This document shows, in pieces, positions 34,111 to 46,639 of a DNA stretch of 64,000 nucleotides; within the stretch, counting starts at the first letter, position 1; the number at the start of each line of letters is the position of its first letter. A program made the position numbers and the translations under genes. This DNA is from Tiliqua scincoides (Eukaryota; Chordata; Lepidosauria; Squamata; Scincidae), in assembly GCF_035046505.1 (NCBI RefSeq), contig NC_089822.1, positions 272,261,054 through 272,325,053 on the forward strand. The letters are read 5' to 3'. The notes beneath the pieces are model-generated. The model saw nothing but the letters and a program-made list of their open reading frames with translations. It ran no database searches and had not been told where the DNA came from.

Positions 34111-34743
34111 TTAAAAGACAGAATAAAAGAGCAAGTCACCGAGGAATCAAGTCTGTAAAAAACTAAAAGATGTATAAAAATGTTAAGAACTTTAGATCTT
34201 GACTTTTCTGTCCAAGAAGGCTCAACCCTTTTGAGTTGCTCACTGCCTAAGGAAAAGCTGATAGCAAAAACTCTTGCCTCCAATTGAAATTAACTTTAAA
34301 CCCACAAGCAAAATTAAAGGTGTTAACTCCAATTAGGTTACTTTCCTCTCTGGAACAGCCGGATAATCTCACTGAGATGAGAAAAACTTCCCCTATAGAG
34401 TCGCAATGGGTGTTGGATGAGATCCAGGGCTCACAGACTTTTATTGAGGGACTAAATGAAGGACTACACAACTCAACAAGAATACAGGAAACTCTAGATC
34501 ATGAGGATGGATCAGTATTAGTACATCTAAACTCCTCAATCTTTCAAGCTGATTTAAGGCCATCAGAATACCATCTAGATGATTCCCCCCCATGCGGATG
34601 CGCTAAATACCTAGCAGATCCCCCTGCTTCCCAGGACAGCTTGAATTTAGATCTGACCATGAAGGAGGATGAAAATGAAGGGAATTCCCAGGAGATAATA
34701 CCCCTGCTAATTGGGTATTGGGTATTGGAATTCCCAGGAGATA

Positions 34744-35259
34744 TGTATTGGCAACCTTCAGTCTCGAAAGACTATGGTAACGCGCTCTGAAAGGTGGTTC
34801 TGGCACAGCGTCTAGTGTGGCTGAAAAGGCCAATACGGGAGTGACAATCCCTTCCACACCGGGAGCAAGTACAGTCTGTCCCTGGTCTGTCTCCCTGGCT
34901 ATGGGCCTTCCTTCTTTGCCTCTTAGCCTCAGACTGTTGGCCAAGTGTCTCTTCAAACTGGAAAAGGCCATGCTGCACAGCCTGCCTCCAAGCGGGCCGC
35001 TCAGAGGCCAGGGTTTCCCACTTGTTGAGGTCCATCGCTAAGGCCTTCAGATCCCTCTTGCAGATGTCCTTGTATCGCAGCTGTGGTCTACCTGTAGGGC
35101 GCTTTCCTTGCACGAGTTCTCCATAGAGGAGATCCTTTGGGATCCGGCCATCATCCATTCTCACGACATGACCAAGCCAACGCAGGCGTCTCTGTTTCAG
35201 CAGTGAATACATGCTAGGGATTCCAGCACGTTCCAGGACTGTGTTCCAAACTACACAGT
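34744..35259 (-). mobile_element. RTE-like LINE 3' end inside the two-ORF LINE
   Basis: 0.5 kb of LINE 3' end in reverse, flanked by a 10-bp duplication CCAGGAGATA (34,734-34,743 and 35,260-35,269). The left flank has an additional local duplication of GGAATTCCCAGGAGATA-type sequence. Confidence 0.85.
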
Positions 35260-35298
35260 CCAGGAGATAATTACCCCTGCTAATTGGGTAAGAGGCAC

Positions 35299-35544
35299 TT
35301 TTTCGGGTGGGTGCTCCTTTTTTTTTAGCAGGGGGAGAGTAACTCGCCCACCTCACCCCAGCACTGTCTGTTCTAGTGGCTGTCTGCTGGTGTTCTTTTT
35401 GCGTCTTTTTAGATTGTGAGCCCTTTTGGGACAGGGAGCCATTTAGTTATTTGATTTTTCTCTGTAAACCACTTTGTGAACTTTTAGTTGAAAAGCAGTA
35501 TATAAATACTGTTAATAATAATAAATAATAATAAGTGCCATTTT
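35299..35544 (+). mobile_element. SINE (MIR/CORE-like) inside the two-ORF LINE
   Basis: Contains TTGTGAGCCCTTTTGGGACA, AAACCACTTTGTGAACTTTT and AAAGCAGTATATAAATACTG followed by an AAT-rich tail, a common squamate SINE 3' region. Flanked by AGAGGCAC (35,291-35,298 and 35,545-35,552). Confidence 0.72.
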
Positions 35545-37439
35545 AGAGGCACAATGACGGGTACCTGATCAGCACACAAATAAAATTGCCCTCATTTCAT
35601 GGAATATAAATGGATGGACCGGACTCTTCCAGGACCCTGAATCAAGAGAATATCTCTCTTCTAAGGATATTGTACTAATGCAAGAAACTTGGATTTAGGA
35701 AAAGGTGGTAATTAATGGTTTTCATTCATACTCTATAAGTGCAACTTCTGGGGCAGGTCGTGGAAGATGTAAGGGAGGCTTAGGTATGCTGATTGCCACA
35801 TCATTGTGTGTAAACACAAGGATGCTTCCATCTTTTAAACAACATGCAATGGCCATTCTTGTCCATTTTGATCATTGGGACTTGCTGATAATAAATATGT
35901 ATTTACCTCAACAAAAGAAGAAATCATTGACTTTGGAAATATGGACAGAATTTGAAGCCTATGTAGCAGAGCTACTTCATAATTATTCCAATACATATGT
36001 GATTTTGGGAGGGGATTTTAACGCTCGTATAGGCCCTAATGATCATGCCCTATACTCTCAATAGAAAGCATACCCTTCCACATTAGGTTCAAATGGACTC
36101 CCATTTAAAGATAAGAAAGCAAACTATGCTGGGTTCTTGTTACATCAAATGACTACCAGGCTTAATCTGCACATTTTAAATGGTGCATATGGGAATGACT
36201 ACCCAGCTGAATTTACCTACCTGGCTGGAGCCAGAATGAGCCTAATAGACTATACAATCATCTCACCAAATTTAACCCCATTATTGGAGAACTTGGAAGT
36301 AGCATCAAAATTCCAAAGCGATCATCTTCGTGTCTCACTAAGTATGAAAGCCCCTTTTCCTTATTTAAGAAGCGTTAATCAATATCCACATATGATACTC
36401 CCTGAGGGGGAAACATACTGCTGGGCCAAGTGGACTCCAAAGATGGACTTGAACCTACAAACTCTACTTGCATATGATATCATGCAAAGCATTAGGATAT
36501 CTATAATGCATTCGAGCAATCTGGTGGAAACCTATGAGGAGCTGATCTGTGAGCTGAAACAGTTTGTTACTGGCAAGGTAAAAGCGACCCACCAATGTCA
36601 CTACCCTAATTCGAAACCATGGTTTGACAAGGAATGTGTACTTGCAAAAAAAGTCTTACAGAGCACCTACCAAGCCTATAAATTACCTTCAGATCTGATA
36701 GTGGCTCAATCCCTTTTGAGAGAGAAAAAAACCTATAAAAAGTTACTACTGCAAAAGAAAAAAGAGGCCCAGAAAGAAAATTGGGAAAAACTGATTCAAG
36801 CAGCAAAATCTAAAGACTTGACACTCTTCTGGCGAATGATAAAAATCTCTCCAACCACTGGGCCAACACTCCCAGATTGCTATATCCACCCAGGGATATG
36901 GGAGGAACACTTTCGAGACTTATATAAAGACGCAGATGCGGCCCAGCTGAGATGGAATAGCACACTTGAAGATGTCCCACCATGGTCACCGGTGTCAACT
37001 TCCAAAATTCATAACTTAATAACCCAGATGAAAACGGGAAAAGCCCCTGGAGAAGATTTGATACCGCCAGAGGCGGTTAAAAATAATTGAGAATTTTGGG
37101 CTCCGGTCTTAGCATCGTTATTTACGTATATTGACACAACTGGTAGAATTCCAGAAAATTGGGGATTTGATATCATAGTCCCCATATTTAAGAAGGGAAA
37201 TAGAGATGATCCTGCAAACTACCGGCCCATTAGTTTACTTATTACTATTTCTAATTTATATACCAGGCATTTGTATGAGAAATTTAAAGATTGGCTGGAG
37301 GAGGAGGAGATACTTGCAAAAGAGCAGGCAGGCTTTAGAGAAGGACGTTCTACCATTGACCATTGCTTGATATTACAATTTCTTGTTGAAAAATGTGCCT
37401 CTGACAAAGCAACCTCACTCCATGTAGCTCAGGGGTGCT

Positions 37440-37630
37440 CAATACGTCAATCGCGATCTACCGGTCGATCGCGAGGCAAAATGAGTCAATCGCAGGCTTC
37501 TCTCCTGTCCATGCATCCCTGGGAGTGAGCCCCGTTGACTCTACTGGGGCTGACTCATGAGTAGACCTGGAGAGGAGCCGCTTACAGGCTTCTCTCCTGT
37601 CCACGCATCCCTGGGAGTGAGCCCCATTGA
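37440..37630. mobile_element. hAT fragment, same family as 1,624-3,321
   Basis: Starts with the CAGGGGTGCTCAATACGTCA terminal repeat and matches the right end of the hAT element at 1,624-3,321 in reverse, including GGCTTCTCTCCTGTCCACGC twice. Its far end is missing: the match stops at about 37,630, where the flank of the polymerase-B fossil begins. Confidence 0.75.
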
Positions 37631-38954
37631 ACAAGAAGATCATGACTGCTTTGATTTGAGTCAGGAGTTTATTAGAGAGACTGTGTAGACTTATGAAAAA
37701 ATTAAATATTGTTTGAATTGTCCATACCAGCGTTTGTATAGTGTTTTCACTAGGGTGTCCGGAAATTAAGCAAGATTTCCCAGAATACTTGATGGGCTTG
37801 CTGGAGCAATTACAAAAAGATGGTTCTGAACCCCACAAATCAGTTGAGAAATTGATTGGTGTTTTTTTGTTTTCTGTTGAAGGAGTAGTCACAGCCAAAT
37901 TGTTTTGGTTCTATCTGAGTTGAGGGGGTCTGGCTTATTAATATGTGAATGCATGGAAATAAAATACAGGTCTTGCATGTTAGGGAAAAATGAAGATATT
38001 GGCTGATGCTTTCAATGAAAATGTAGAAGTATAGAAAGAAGAAGACATGGGGATGTGAGGGGGGGTTGCTTATTAAATGTGAATGTATGGAAATAAAATA
38101 AAAATCTTTACAGGACTTGTGTGTGTTTGTTGCTTACAGGGGGAATTTTTAAAGGAATATTTCATTTAAATTTATTAGTAGAGAGAGAGAAGACATGGGT
38201 TTGGGGGCATAAAAAAAGGTCATGCGAGAATAGAACCTGCTCACACTGGGTTACACGATATCTTTAGCCATTTGTGTAAAACAAACACCAAAAGGAAAGA
38301 GAAACACAACCTTTTCCAGAAGGGGAAAAGAACATATGGTAAAATGATCAATCCGTGGAATAAAAAAAAATCCTTGGGAGATTCATCTGATGTATGGAAA
38401 TAAAATATAATCTTTACAGGACTTGTGTGTGTGTTGCTTACGGGGGGGGGGGGTTTAATAAGAATTATTTCATTTGAATTTAGAAGTAGAGAGAGAAGAT
38501 AAAGTTTGGTGAATGTGAAATAAAAAAAGGGCCATGGGAACAGAACTGACCTGTTAAAATCTATTTTTCCAGATGGGGAAAACAACATTTTGCTAATTGA
38601 TCAATCCCTGACATGGTATCAGAATCTGGCCTGTTACAATCTATTTTTCCAGATGGGGGAAAACAACATTTTGCTAATTGATCAATCCCTGCCATGGGAA
38701 GCAGATTTTGGGGTGTTACATTCTATTTTTCCACGTGTATAAACATTCAAACATTAGAGACTTCTTTTTAAGTTTTATGGTATGAAAAACACAGTATCTT
38801 ACCATTATTTGTTTTTGCATGGCCTGGGAACATCCACTAAATGATATGCCCAGGTGTTGGAGGTACAGAGATTTTCCTATAAAAGTGGGACACATTTTGT
38901 GTCAGTTCACTGAAGATCTTCCAGAAGAAGTCATCAAGATTGGTGATTAAAAAG

Positions 38955-39017
<63 letters not shown>

Positions 39018-41400
39018 TATGGATTCTGTGGCTCTATGTGTCAGACTCCTAATATGTTGCCTCTATTCAAGCGCCATGCTTTTTTCACTCTGCATGTGCT
39101 CTGGGCATTGTTGTTCTGAGTAAAACTTCCATCTCTCTCTCTCTGCGGTGGATTCAGTGTGTGTCAGACTCCTAATATGTTGTCAATATTCAAGGGCCAT
39201 GCTTTTTCACTCTGCATGTGCTCTGGGCATTCCTGTTCTGAGTAAAACTTCCATCTCTCTCTCTCTCTCTGCTGTGGATTCTGTCTCTGTGTGTGCTTGT
39301 GTATGTGTCAGACTCCAAAAAAAAAAAAAAATGCTGGCTTATTTAGGGACAGTTTTTTCACTCTGCATGTGCTCTGGGGCTGTGAAACTAAGATTCCAAA
39401 AATGTTGTCTTTATTCAGGGCTGGGGCTCAGGCTGCTCAGTTGGGTTTTTTTGGGGGGAGGGGGGTTGGTAATGTTCCTTTTCACATATCTGTCTTGAAA
39501 TTTGAGCATTTTTGTATGATTGTACCATTTTCCAGCAGTGCAAGGGGGTATGCGCTGTAAAGGAAAAAATCTTAATTGAGTTTTTCTTTGTGTTAAATTT
39601 TAACACATGAGTCTACTGCTAACCAATGTAATTCTTAGTGGAATTTTTATTTTCCTTTTTAGATAAATACTGAGCAAACAAAAAAAATATGGTTCTTTTA
39701 AGTTTTTTCAGATCCACCTACTCAAGCAGGCCCTAGTCTGTCAGGGGGGGCTCATGGTAAGAAAAAAAGAGGGGATCTATAACATTTAACTGGAAAGTTA
39801 CTGAATAATCAACTCTATTTTTAAATAGTGGTTTTCCACTTTTTTTCAGGCTGTAAGCAAGGCACATACACTTTCCATAAAGGTAAATCTGTACTTATGT
39901 TTAAAAAAGTTTCCAGAGTTTCTCTTTTAAAAAATCAGTAACATGACCCTCCTTTTCTTTTCTTTTTAAAGTAACTGGTGGAGTACCTTCAAGTAACAGA
40001 TCAACCCCAAATTCTGGTGTGTTATACTTTACCTCTTAATTTTTAAAAAACAAAACTGACTCCCCTACAAAAATCTTAATTTTTCTGTTTTATTTCTTTT
40101 GAAGGAGATTCACCCAACATTTTCAAGAGAGGTATTGAATTTGATTTTCTACCCCTTCAATTCCACTTCTATAACCATAAAGTGTAAAAAAAAAAAAAAA
40201 AAATTGGTTATTTCAGGTGTAGGAAATCCTGCTGCTGTTGCAGCCAGAACCAGTTTCAGTCAGAAGCTTGCTCTTATAGGGAGATGTAATGGTGGCACAA
40301 ACCTCTTTAAGAGAGGTAATGAACCTGATTAATAACGAAAAGTTTTGGAATTTCTACAAATATTTTTTTTTGTGGAATTTTAAAATAAAAAATATTTTAA
40401 AAAATTTTTCCTTTTTTTCCTTTTAGTTGCTGGAGGGGTTGCAAAATCCAGCACAGGCCCAGGGGGAGTTAATCCCTGGCCTCTTTTTTTTCTATGACTG
40501 GCAGTTTTTTTAAAAAAGAAATGATTTTAAAATCTGGTTTTTCCACATCCAGGAAATCCTGGGCCTTTGCAAAAACAATCATCAGCTAATGTGGTCCAAA
40601 GAAAATCTCCCACAACACCAAGACCTGGCACCTCTACTGCGTGCATTCAGAAAGGTATCAGCTTTTCCATGAACAGTCTGAATAAAATAAATATTAATTA
40701 TTAATAATGTGGTGTGGGGAATCCCTGTCCTCTTTCTCTAGGGATGTCAGTTTTTTAAAAAAGAAATGATTTTAAAATCTGGTTTTTCCACATGCAGGAA
40801 TGTCAGCCCCTCTGCAAAAACAATCATCTACAGCTGATGTGGCCCAAAGAAAATCTCCCATCACACCAAGACCTGGCCCCTCTACTGCTGGCATTCAGAA
40901 AGGTAAGAGCTTTACCATGACCAACCTGTATAAATTAAATAATAATGATAATAAAAATGCTTATTTTAGTTTTGCAGTCTCCCCAGTCAGTAAAACAAAT
41001 GATGTTTTTTTTTCCCCTTCTAGGAAGCGTCACAGTATAAATTAAATAAAAATTATTAATAATGATAATAAAATGCTTATTTTAGTTTTGCAGTCTACCC
41101 AGTCAGTAAAAGAAAATTATGTTTTTTCCTTCTAGGAAGCGTCACAACTACCGGCAGACCACTCCCTGAACGGAAGCGTGGGGCCTTGCCTGGCAGTGAT
41201 ACCGAAGATTTTGTTGCAGATGTTCCTAAGAAAAAACAGAAGAAAAAAAGAAACATTGGCGAGGATGAATGTTTTGAAATGTGGGGATATTGAATCAGTC
41301 TATGAATGCTGTTAATGAAAAGGAAAGAAAATTGACAGCTCAGATTAACTACTGGAATTCAGAGTTAAAAAAAACTGGTGCTCATTGTTTCAGGGGTGGG
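37631..41400 (+). repeat. AT-rich, repeat-laden flank upstream of the polymerase-B fossil
   Basis: No protein family recognised. Tandem blocks: GGAAATAAAATA...CTTTACAGGACTTGTGTGTG units at about 37,960, 38,090 and 38,395; ATCTATTTTTCCAGATGGGG units at about 38,560 and 38,640; three units of about 120 bp around (TC)n tracts at 38,955-39,420 (each with CACTCTGCATGTGCTCTGGG). A TATA-like CCTATAAAAGTGGGACAC lies near 38,876. From 39,700 to 41,270 come several short coding-like blocks, two of them in tandem copies (about 40,510-40,690 and 40,750-40,940), each bounded by AG and GT. It may belong to the fossil element downstream or be separate; I cannot decide. Confidence 0.45.
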
Positions 41401-41413
41401 GGCTTGATAAAGA

Positions 41414-44400
41414 ATGCTTGTTTCTTTTCAAGAAAATATTAAAAACTTCCACATCTATCCTGAGAGTTTGCATGGGGGCCTGAGCCAGACAGCACACAAC
41501 TCTGCAATTGATATAGAGGTGAACCAAGTTGGGGCGGGCTTCCCACACATCCCACAGGACTCCTCTGATTCACACGGTTCTGATGATGACTCTGATGCAG
41601 GGCAGAGGGTGCTTTCACCCATACCCCGAGGGTCCCCTCTTCCTGCTGCTGCTGCTGCACCTGCGGCAGCTGCTGCTATGGAAGAAGATCATTCTGATAG
41701 TAGCTATTCCTCCAATGCACTCCCAGCGTCCCTGATTTCTGATAGTGGGTATTCCACCATGAGCACTATAGGGGGGGAGGAGGAGAAGGAGGAGGTCCAG
41801 CCAAGAGTCTACCTGGAAAGGGAGGGGCGTTGGGAATGGCATGCTTCGAGACTCCCTGTCTCCAGATACACTTTTTCCTTTCGCTTTGTAAACTTGGAGC
41901 ACTTAAGTCACCCCTTGTTGGTGGAACAAGCCATTACCAACAGCATTCAGCAATAGCTTGATGAGTTACGTGACGAGATAGAGGAGTCTGATTTAGTTCA
42001 ATTGCGTTTAGAGGGAGGGGGGTTAAATAGCCCTCTCTTCTCCTTGAGGAGACACAGGAGAGCTCTGGACACTGCCTCATTTTTTGCTAACATCGGGAAT
42101 CTCATTCAGAGCAATGCAGAAGTTCATCTCAATGGTCTGCTGCGTCTCATACTTTCTGTTACCAGAAACAGAGGTGGGCGGGGGCGTAGACTCATAAGCA
42201 CTATCCTTTATAGCAAGATCCTAGAAAAGAAAAAGCGCCACCTTGTGGACCTGAAAAATGGGGTCTGCTTTGGGGGGAGTCTCTTATCTCTCATAACTGG
42301 CAGGAGGTTTACTGATTATCAATTATTACAGGGTGCAAGACAGCTATATGAGGCAGTAGGGATTGGCCCTGATTAAAAAAAATACTGCTATCAGACCTGG
42401 GGAGATTTGAAAGGCATTTACAAGTGAATATAGGGGTTGTCATACATGGTGATAAAGGCTGGGAAATCATTAGAACGGGTCCCCCTATACATGACAAGTC
42501 CTACTTTCTGCTGTTACACGATGAGCATTATTATGGAAATCTAAACATGAAAGGATTCTTTGGATCTAGAAATTACTGTTCCCTCTGCGGGACCCCTTAT
42601 GCTCATACACACATACCTGCAGGTTTTGCTGTCGTTTTTGTTTGCGGAGACAGTGTACCAGGGGAGTAGAGGTAAGGTGTAGAAGCTGTAGACTGATATG
42701 CCCTTCTCAGAGCTGTTTAAACATCCATAAAAAATTAGCGGCCAAAATGGAGATTGACTGTTTCTCTAAAGAACTGTGTGAAGAATGTGGAGATTATGTT
42801 TATAAGGGACATGAATGTGAGCCGCAAAAGTGCTTGTTGTGTCTTGAACTAGCTATACCTGGCCATCTCTGTTACATTCCCCATCTTAGGCAACCTGAAC
42901 TATCGGAAAACTATATCTTTTATGACTTTGAATGTATGCAGGAGACAGGCATTCACATTCCCAATTATATATATGCGATGGGAACAGTCGATGGGGCAAC
43001 TTGGGAATTCAAGGGCAAAGGCTGTCTTACAGACTTCATCACAACCTTTATCTCCCCAGATTTCAAAGAATTCACATTTTTGGCACACAATGCGAAGGGC
43101 TATGACAGTTACTTTATCTTAAACCAGTTGGTGAAGGAAAAGATGGAGGTGAATCTTATTGTACAGGGCGGTAAGCTTACTGAGGGCCTCTCCCCCACCC
43201 AAAATTTTACGGGTATGACACTATGATGCCCGATGAGAAAAAAGATTTTCTCGCATGGTATGAGGAAAATAAGAACAACACTTCTGATCTCCAGAAAGAG
43301 CTAGCACATTACTGCCAGCAGGATGTAAAAATACTGAAAAAGGCATGTATGTTGTTCAGGGATGAAATCCTGAGAATGACTACATCGGTGAAGAGGGACG
43401 GGTTAGACCCCTTTCAATACCTAACCATTGCAAGCGTTGCAATGGCCATGTTTAGATACATGTTTTTATATAGCGGGACCATAGCTGTTCTTCCATGGAA
43501 CAACTACCTCCTGAAAGGAAAAAGATTTTCCTCCCCAGCTATTCAGTGGTTGATGTATCTGGAGCATAAAGAATGGATCGAATCAGACACACTCTGAAAG
43601 GGAGGGAATTTCGGGCTGGTGAGTTTTCTCTGGACGGGTACGCAGTGATTGGGGGCAAGCCGACAGCTTTAGAATTTTACGGTTGCTTTTTTCACGGCTG
43701 CCCCATTTGATACAAGGAATTGGATATAAACCCACTCAGGAACTTAAGCTACCACATGCTTTAATATCTCACCAAGCATAGAGAGGACCGGATCAAAGAC
43801 ATGAGTTTTGAGGTCAGAGACATTTGGGAACATGAAGGGCGGGGTATGACACCGATGCAGCACTTAAAGCGTTTCCTAACTCCAGATCACAAAGCGTTTC
43901 TATGTGAAACAAACCCACCGCAGCCTCTGCAGCTTAGCGATGCTCTGTTTGGTGGGAGAACAAACGCCATCACCCTCTATTACAAGCCCAAAGAGGGGGA
44001 GGAAATATGTTATTATGACTTCACGAGCCTGTACCCGTATGTGAACAAAACAAAGAAATATCCTTTGGGGCATCCGGATATTATCACCAAGAACTTTTTG
44101 CCCCTCTCTTACTACTTTGGTGTTGTAAAAACAAAGATGGATCCCCCGAGAAGTCTCTTTTTCCCTGTATTACTGGTTAGGGTGCGGGGGAAGCTCATGT
44201 TCCCTTTGTGCCAGAAATGCGCTGAAACTAGCCAGCAGGAGCCCTGCCATCACTCAGATGAGGAACGAGCCCTCAAAGGCACCTGGTGCACTGTTGAGCT
44301 GATGAAAGCCTTGGAAAAGGGGTAAAGGGTCTTGTCAATTTCAGAAATTTGAGATTTTCCTAACAGATCTGATGAGTTGCTTTCTGGCTACATTAAAATG

Positions 44401-45258
44401 CATCTATGCCAGAAACAAGAGGCATCAGGCTACCCAACATAGTGCACGGATGAGGCAAAGAAGAAAAAATATACCTCTGATTATCGTAAAAAAGAGGGAA
44501 TCAAATTAAGCCCCCAAAAGATTGAGGTGATCCCTTTAAAGCGCCAGATAGCAAAGTTATTTTTAAATTCTTTATGGGGAAAATTTGCTCAGAGTTCTAA
44601 CTTGCTGAACAACAGCATTGTAAGGGACCCTACACAGCTTCTGGAGTATGCCTTCTCCCCTGCTTATGATATTTCAGGGTTTGAAATTCTCAACGATGAG
44701 GCTGTCACTGTGTCCTGGAGACACTCTATAGAGTGGTTCAGCCAACCCGGGAGAACAAATGTACTAATAGGGGCTTTTACAACCGCATACACGCGGTTAG
44801 AGCTTTACAACTTGCTAGACAAGTTACAGGGCAGGTGCTTGTACCACGACACAGATTCTGTGATCTTTGTACATCATGAGGGGGACTGGCGTCCCCCCTT
44901 AGGAGACTACTTGGGGGATCTGACAAATGAGATTCCCCCAAATGAGCACATCACAGAGTTTGTGTCAACTGGTCCTAAGACCTACGGCCTGAGACTGTTC
45001 TCCGCGAAGTATTTCATGCAGGTGAAGGGCATTATGCTACACGCCCAGAATTCTGCAAAGGTCCATTTCGATAGTCTGAAACAACTGGATCTGTACTATG
45101 GAACGGCATCTAAAGAAATTGTTCTGCACCAGAGGGACATTCTGAGAAATAAGAAGCTGTGGCGTATCAAAACAGGTGGTGTGAAGAAGACGCTAAGGGT
45201 CGTATATGATAAAAGGGTCCTTATGAAAGACTTCAGAAATCTACCTTACGGGTATTAA
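41414..45258 (+). mobile_element. Polinton/adintovirus-like fossil: protein-primed DNA polymerase B
   Basis: The parts in order are an acidic, serine-rich N-terminal region (41,414-41,956), a basic region (42,002-42,376), a cysteine-rich segment (about 42,640-42,890), a 3'-5' exonuclease domain (YDFECMQ at about 42,920; FLAHNAKGYDSYFIL at about 43,080; YCQQDVKIL at about 43,310), and polymerase motifs A (DFTSLYPYVN, about 44,020), B (KLFLNSLWGKFAQ, about 44,555) and C (YHDTDSVIF, about 44,840). This motif set is that of the family B polymerase of Polintons and adintoviruses. The gene is broken in roughly six or more places. Integrase, packaging ATPase, protease and capsid genes were not seen, and no terminal repeats were found, so this is a remnant. 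It is older than the CR1/RTE pieces abutting it at 45,290 only by inference. Confidence 0.8.
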
Positions 45259-45289
45259 GATGGATGTGCGGTGGAAACACCCCTTTTCG

Positions 45290-45418
45290 GCCATATTAGC
45301 TTTCAACGAGCTCTCCACAAGGACCCCAAGATCTCTCTCCTGATCTGTCACAGATAGCTCAGAACCCTCAGCCTATAAGTGAAGTTTTGATTTTTTGCCC
45401 CAATGTGCATGACTTAGG
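45290..45418 (-). mobile_element. CR1 LINE fragment
   Basis: Minus-strand CR1 segment (AAGATCTCTCTCCTGATCTG through TTTTTTGCCCCAATGTGCAT on the plus strand), matching 48,970-49,065 of the larger CR1 copy. It abuts the PolB fossil on one side and a non-CR1 block on the other. Confidence 0.75.
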
Positions 45419-45612
45419 ACTTTCCGGTACACTAACTCACAGACTGGCAAACAAACAACTTCCTGGAACACATCACGGACTGGCGGCCAAACACTGAACT
45501 GGCACCCTGACTGATGGACTGGAGGATGGGCCACGAACTGGTACCCTGACTAACGGACTAATCCAACAGAGACTGCTGAATGGTGGAGAGCTGAGGTGCT
45601 GCTGCTGTACCC
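45419..45612 (+). repeat. Copy of left-arm block 11,391-11,590 in direct orientation
   Basis: Shares CACTAACTCACAGACTGGCA, AACAACTTCCTGGAACAC and GACTAATCCAACAGAGACTG with the left arm. It is in the same direction as the left arm, not mirrored like the rest of the right side. Confidence 0.75.
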
Positions 45613-46575
45613 AAAGGGCTACAAAAGGATCTCTCCAGACTGGCAGAATGGGCAGCAAAATGGCAGATGTGCTTCAATGTCAGTAAGTTTAAGAAAACAC
45701 AGGTCATGGTTCAGGATGTGGACTCACCTCTCTGCATTACAGTCTCTGCGCATGAACTGGAGGTTGTCCATGACTTTGTGTACCTTGGCTCAATGACCTC
45801 CGACACTCTTTCTCTCGATACCGAGCTAAACAAACGCATCGGTAAAGCAGCTACCAAGTTTTCCAGACTCACAAAGAGTCTGGTCCAACAAGAAGCTGAC
45901 GGAACATACCAAGATCCAGGTCTACAGAGCTTGCGTCCTGAGTACACTTCTGTACTGCAGCGAGTCATGGACTCTTCACTCACAACAGGAGAGGAAACTG
46001 AACGCTTTCCACATGCGCTGCCTCCGACGCATCCTCGGCATCACCTGGCAGGACAAAGTTCCTAACAACACAGTCCTGGAACGTGCTGGAATCCCTAGCA
46101 TGTATGCACTGCTCAAACATAGATGCTTGCATTGGCTTGGTCATGTCGTGAGAATGGGCGATGGTCGGATCCCAAAGAACCTCCTCTATGGAGAACTCGT
46201 GCAAGGAAAGCGCCCTACAGGTAGACCACAGCTGCGATACAAGGACATCTGCAAGAGGGATCTGAAGGCCTTAGGAGTGGACCTCAACAGGTGGGAAACC
46301 CTGGCCTCTGAGTGGCCCGCTTGGAGGCAGGTTGTGCAGTATGGCCTTTCCCAGTTTGAAGAGACACTTGGCCAACAGTCTGAGGCAAAAAGACAAAGAG
46401 GCAAAGAAGGAAGGCCCATAGCCAGGGAGACAGACCAGGGACACACTACACTTGCTCCCAGTGTGGAAGGGATTGTCACTCCCGAATCGGTCTTTTCAGC
46501 CACACTAGACGCTGTGCCAGAACCACCATCCAGAGCACGATACCATAGTTTTCCGAGACTGAAGGTTGCCAAGAA
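45613..46575 (+). mobile_element. CR1-RTE chimeric LINE fragment
   Basis: 45,613-45,688 is CR1 reverse-transcriptase sequence (DWQNGQQNGRC frame at the nucleotide level, equivalent to the AEWAAKWQMRFNVSK segment). From 45,689 it is the RTE-like LINE, matching 54,775-55,650 through the C-terminal zinc finger and the 3' tail. The joint is at equivalent positions of the two polymerases, and the frame reads through (MCFNVSKFKKTQVMVQDVDS). No target duplication flanks it. Confidence 0.75.
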
Positions 46576-46639
46576 CTCTGCAAACAAGGAAGCCCCTACT
46601 GGCCCAGGGCCACTGAAGGACTCTTTCCCCTCCCAGCAT

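Noticed and set aside
37741-37923. Small plus-strand frame (60 codons) at the start of the PolB fossil's flank
   Set aside because: No family resemblance that I can support; could be chance in AT-rich DNA.
38955-39420. CRISPR-like array (three regular repeats)
   Set aside because: Units are long, imperfect, built around (TC)n tracts and have no unique spacers; this is a minisatellite in eukaryotic DNA.
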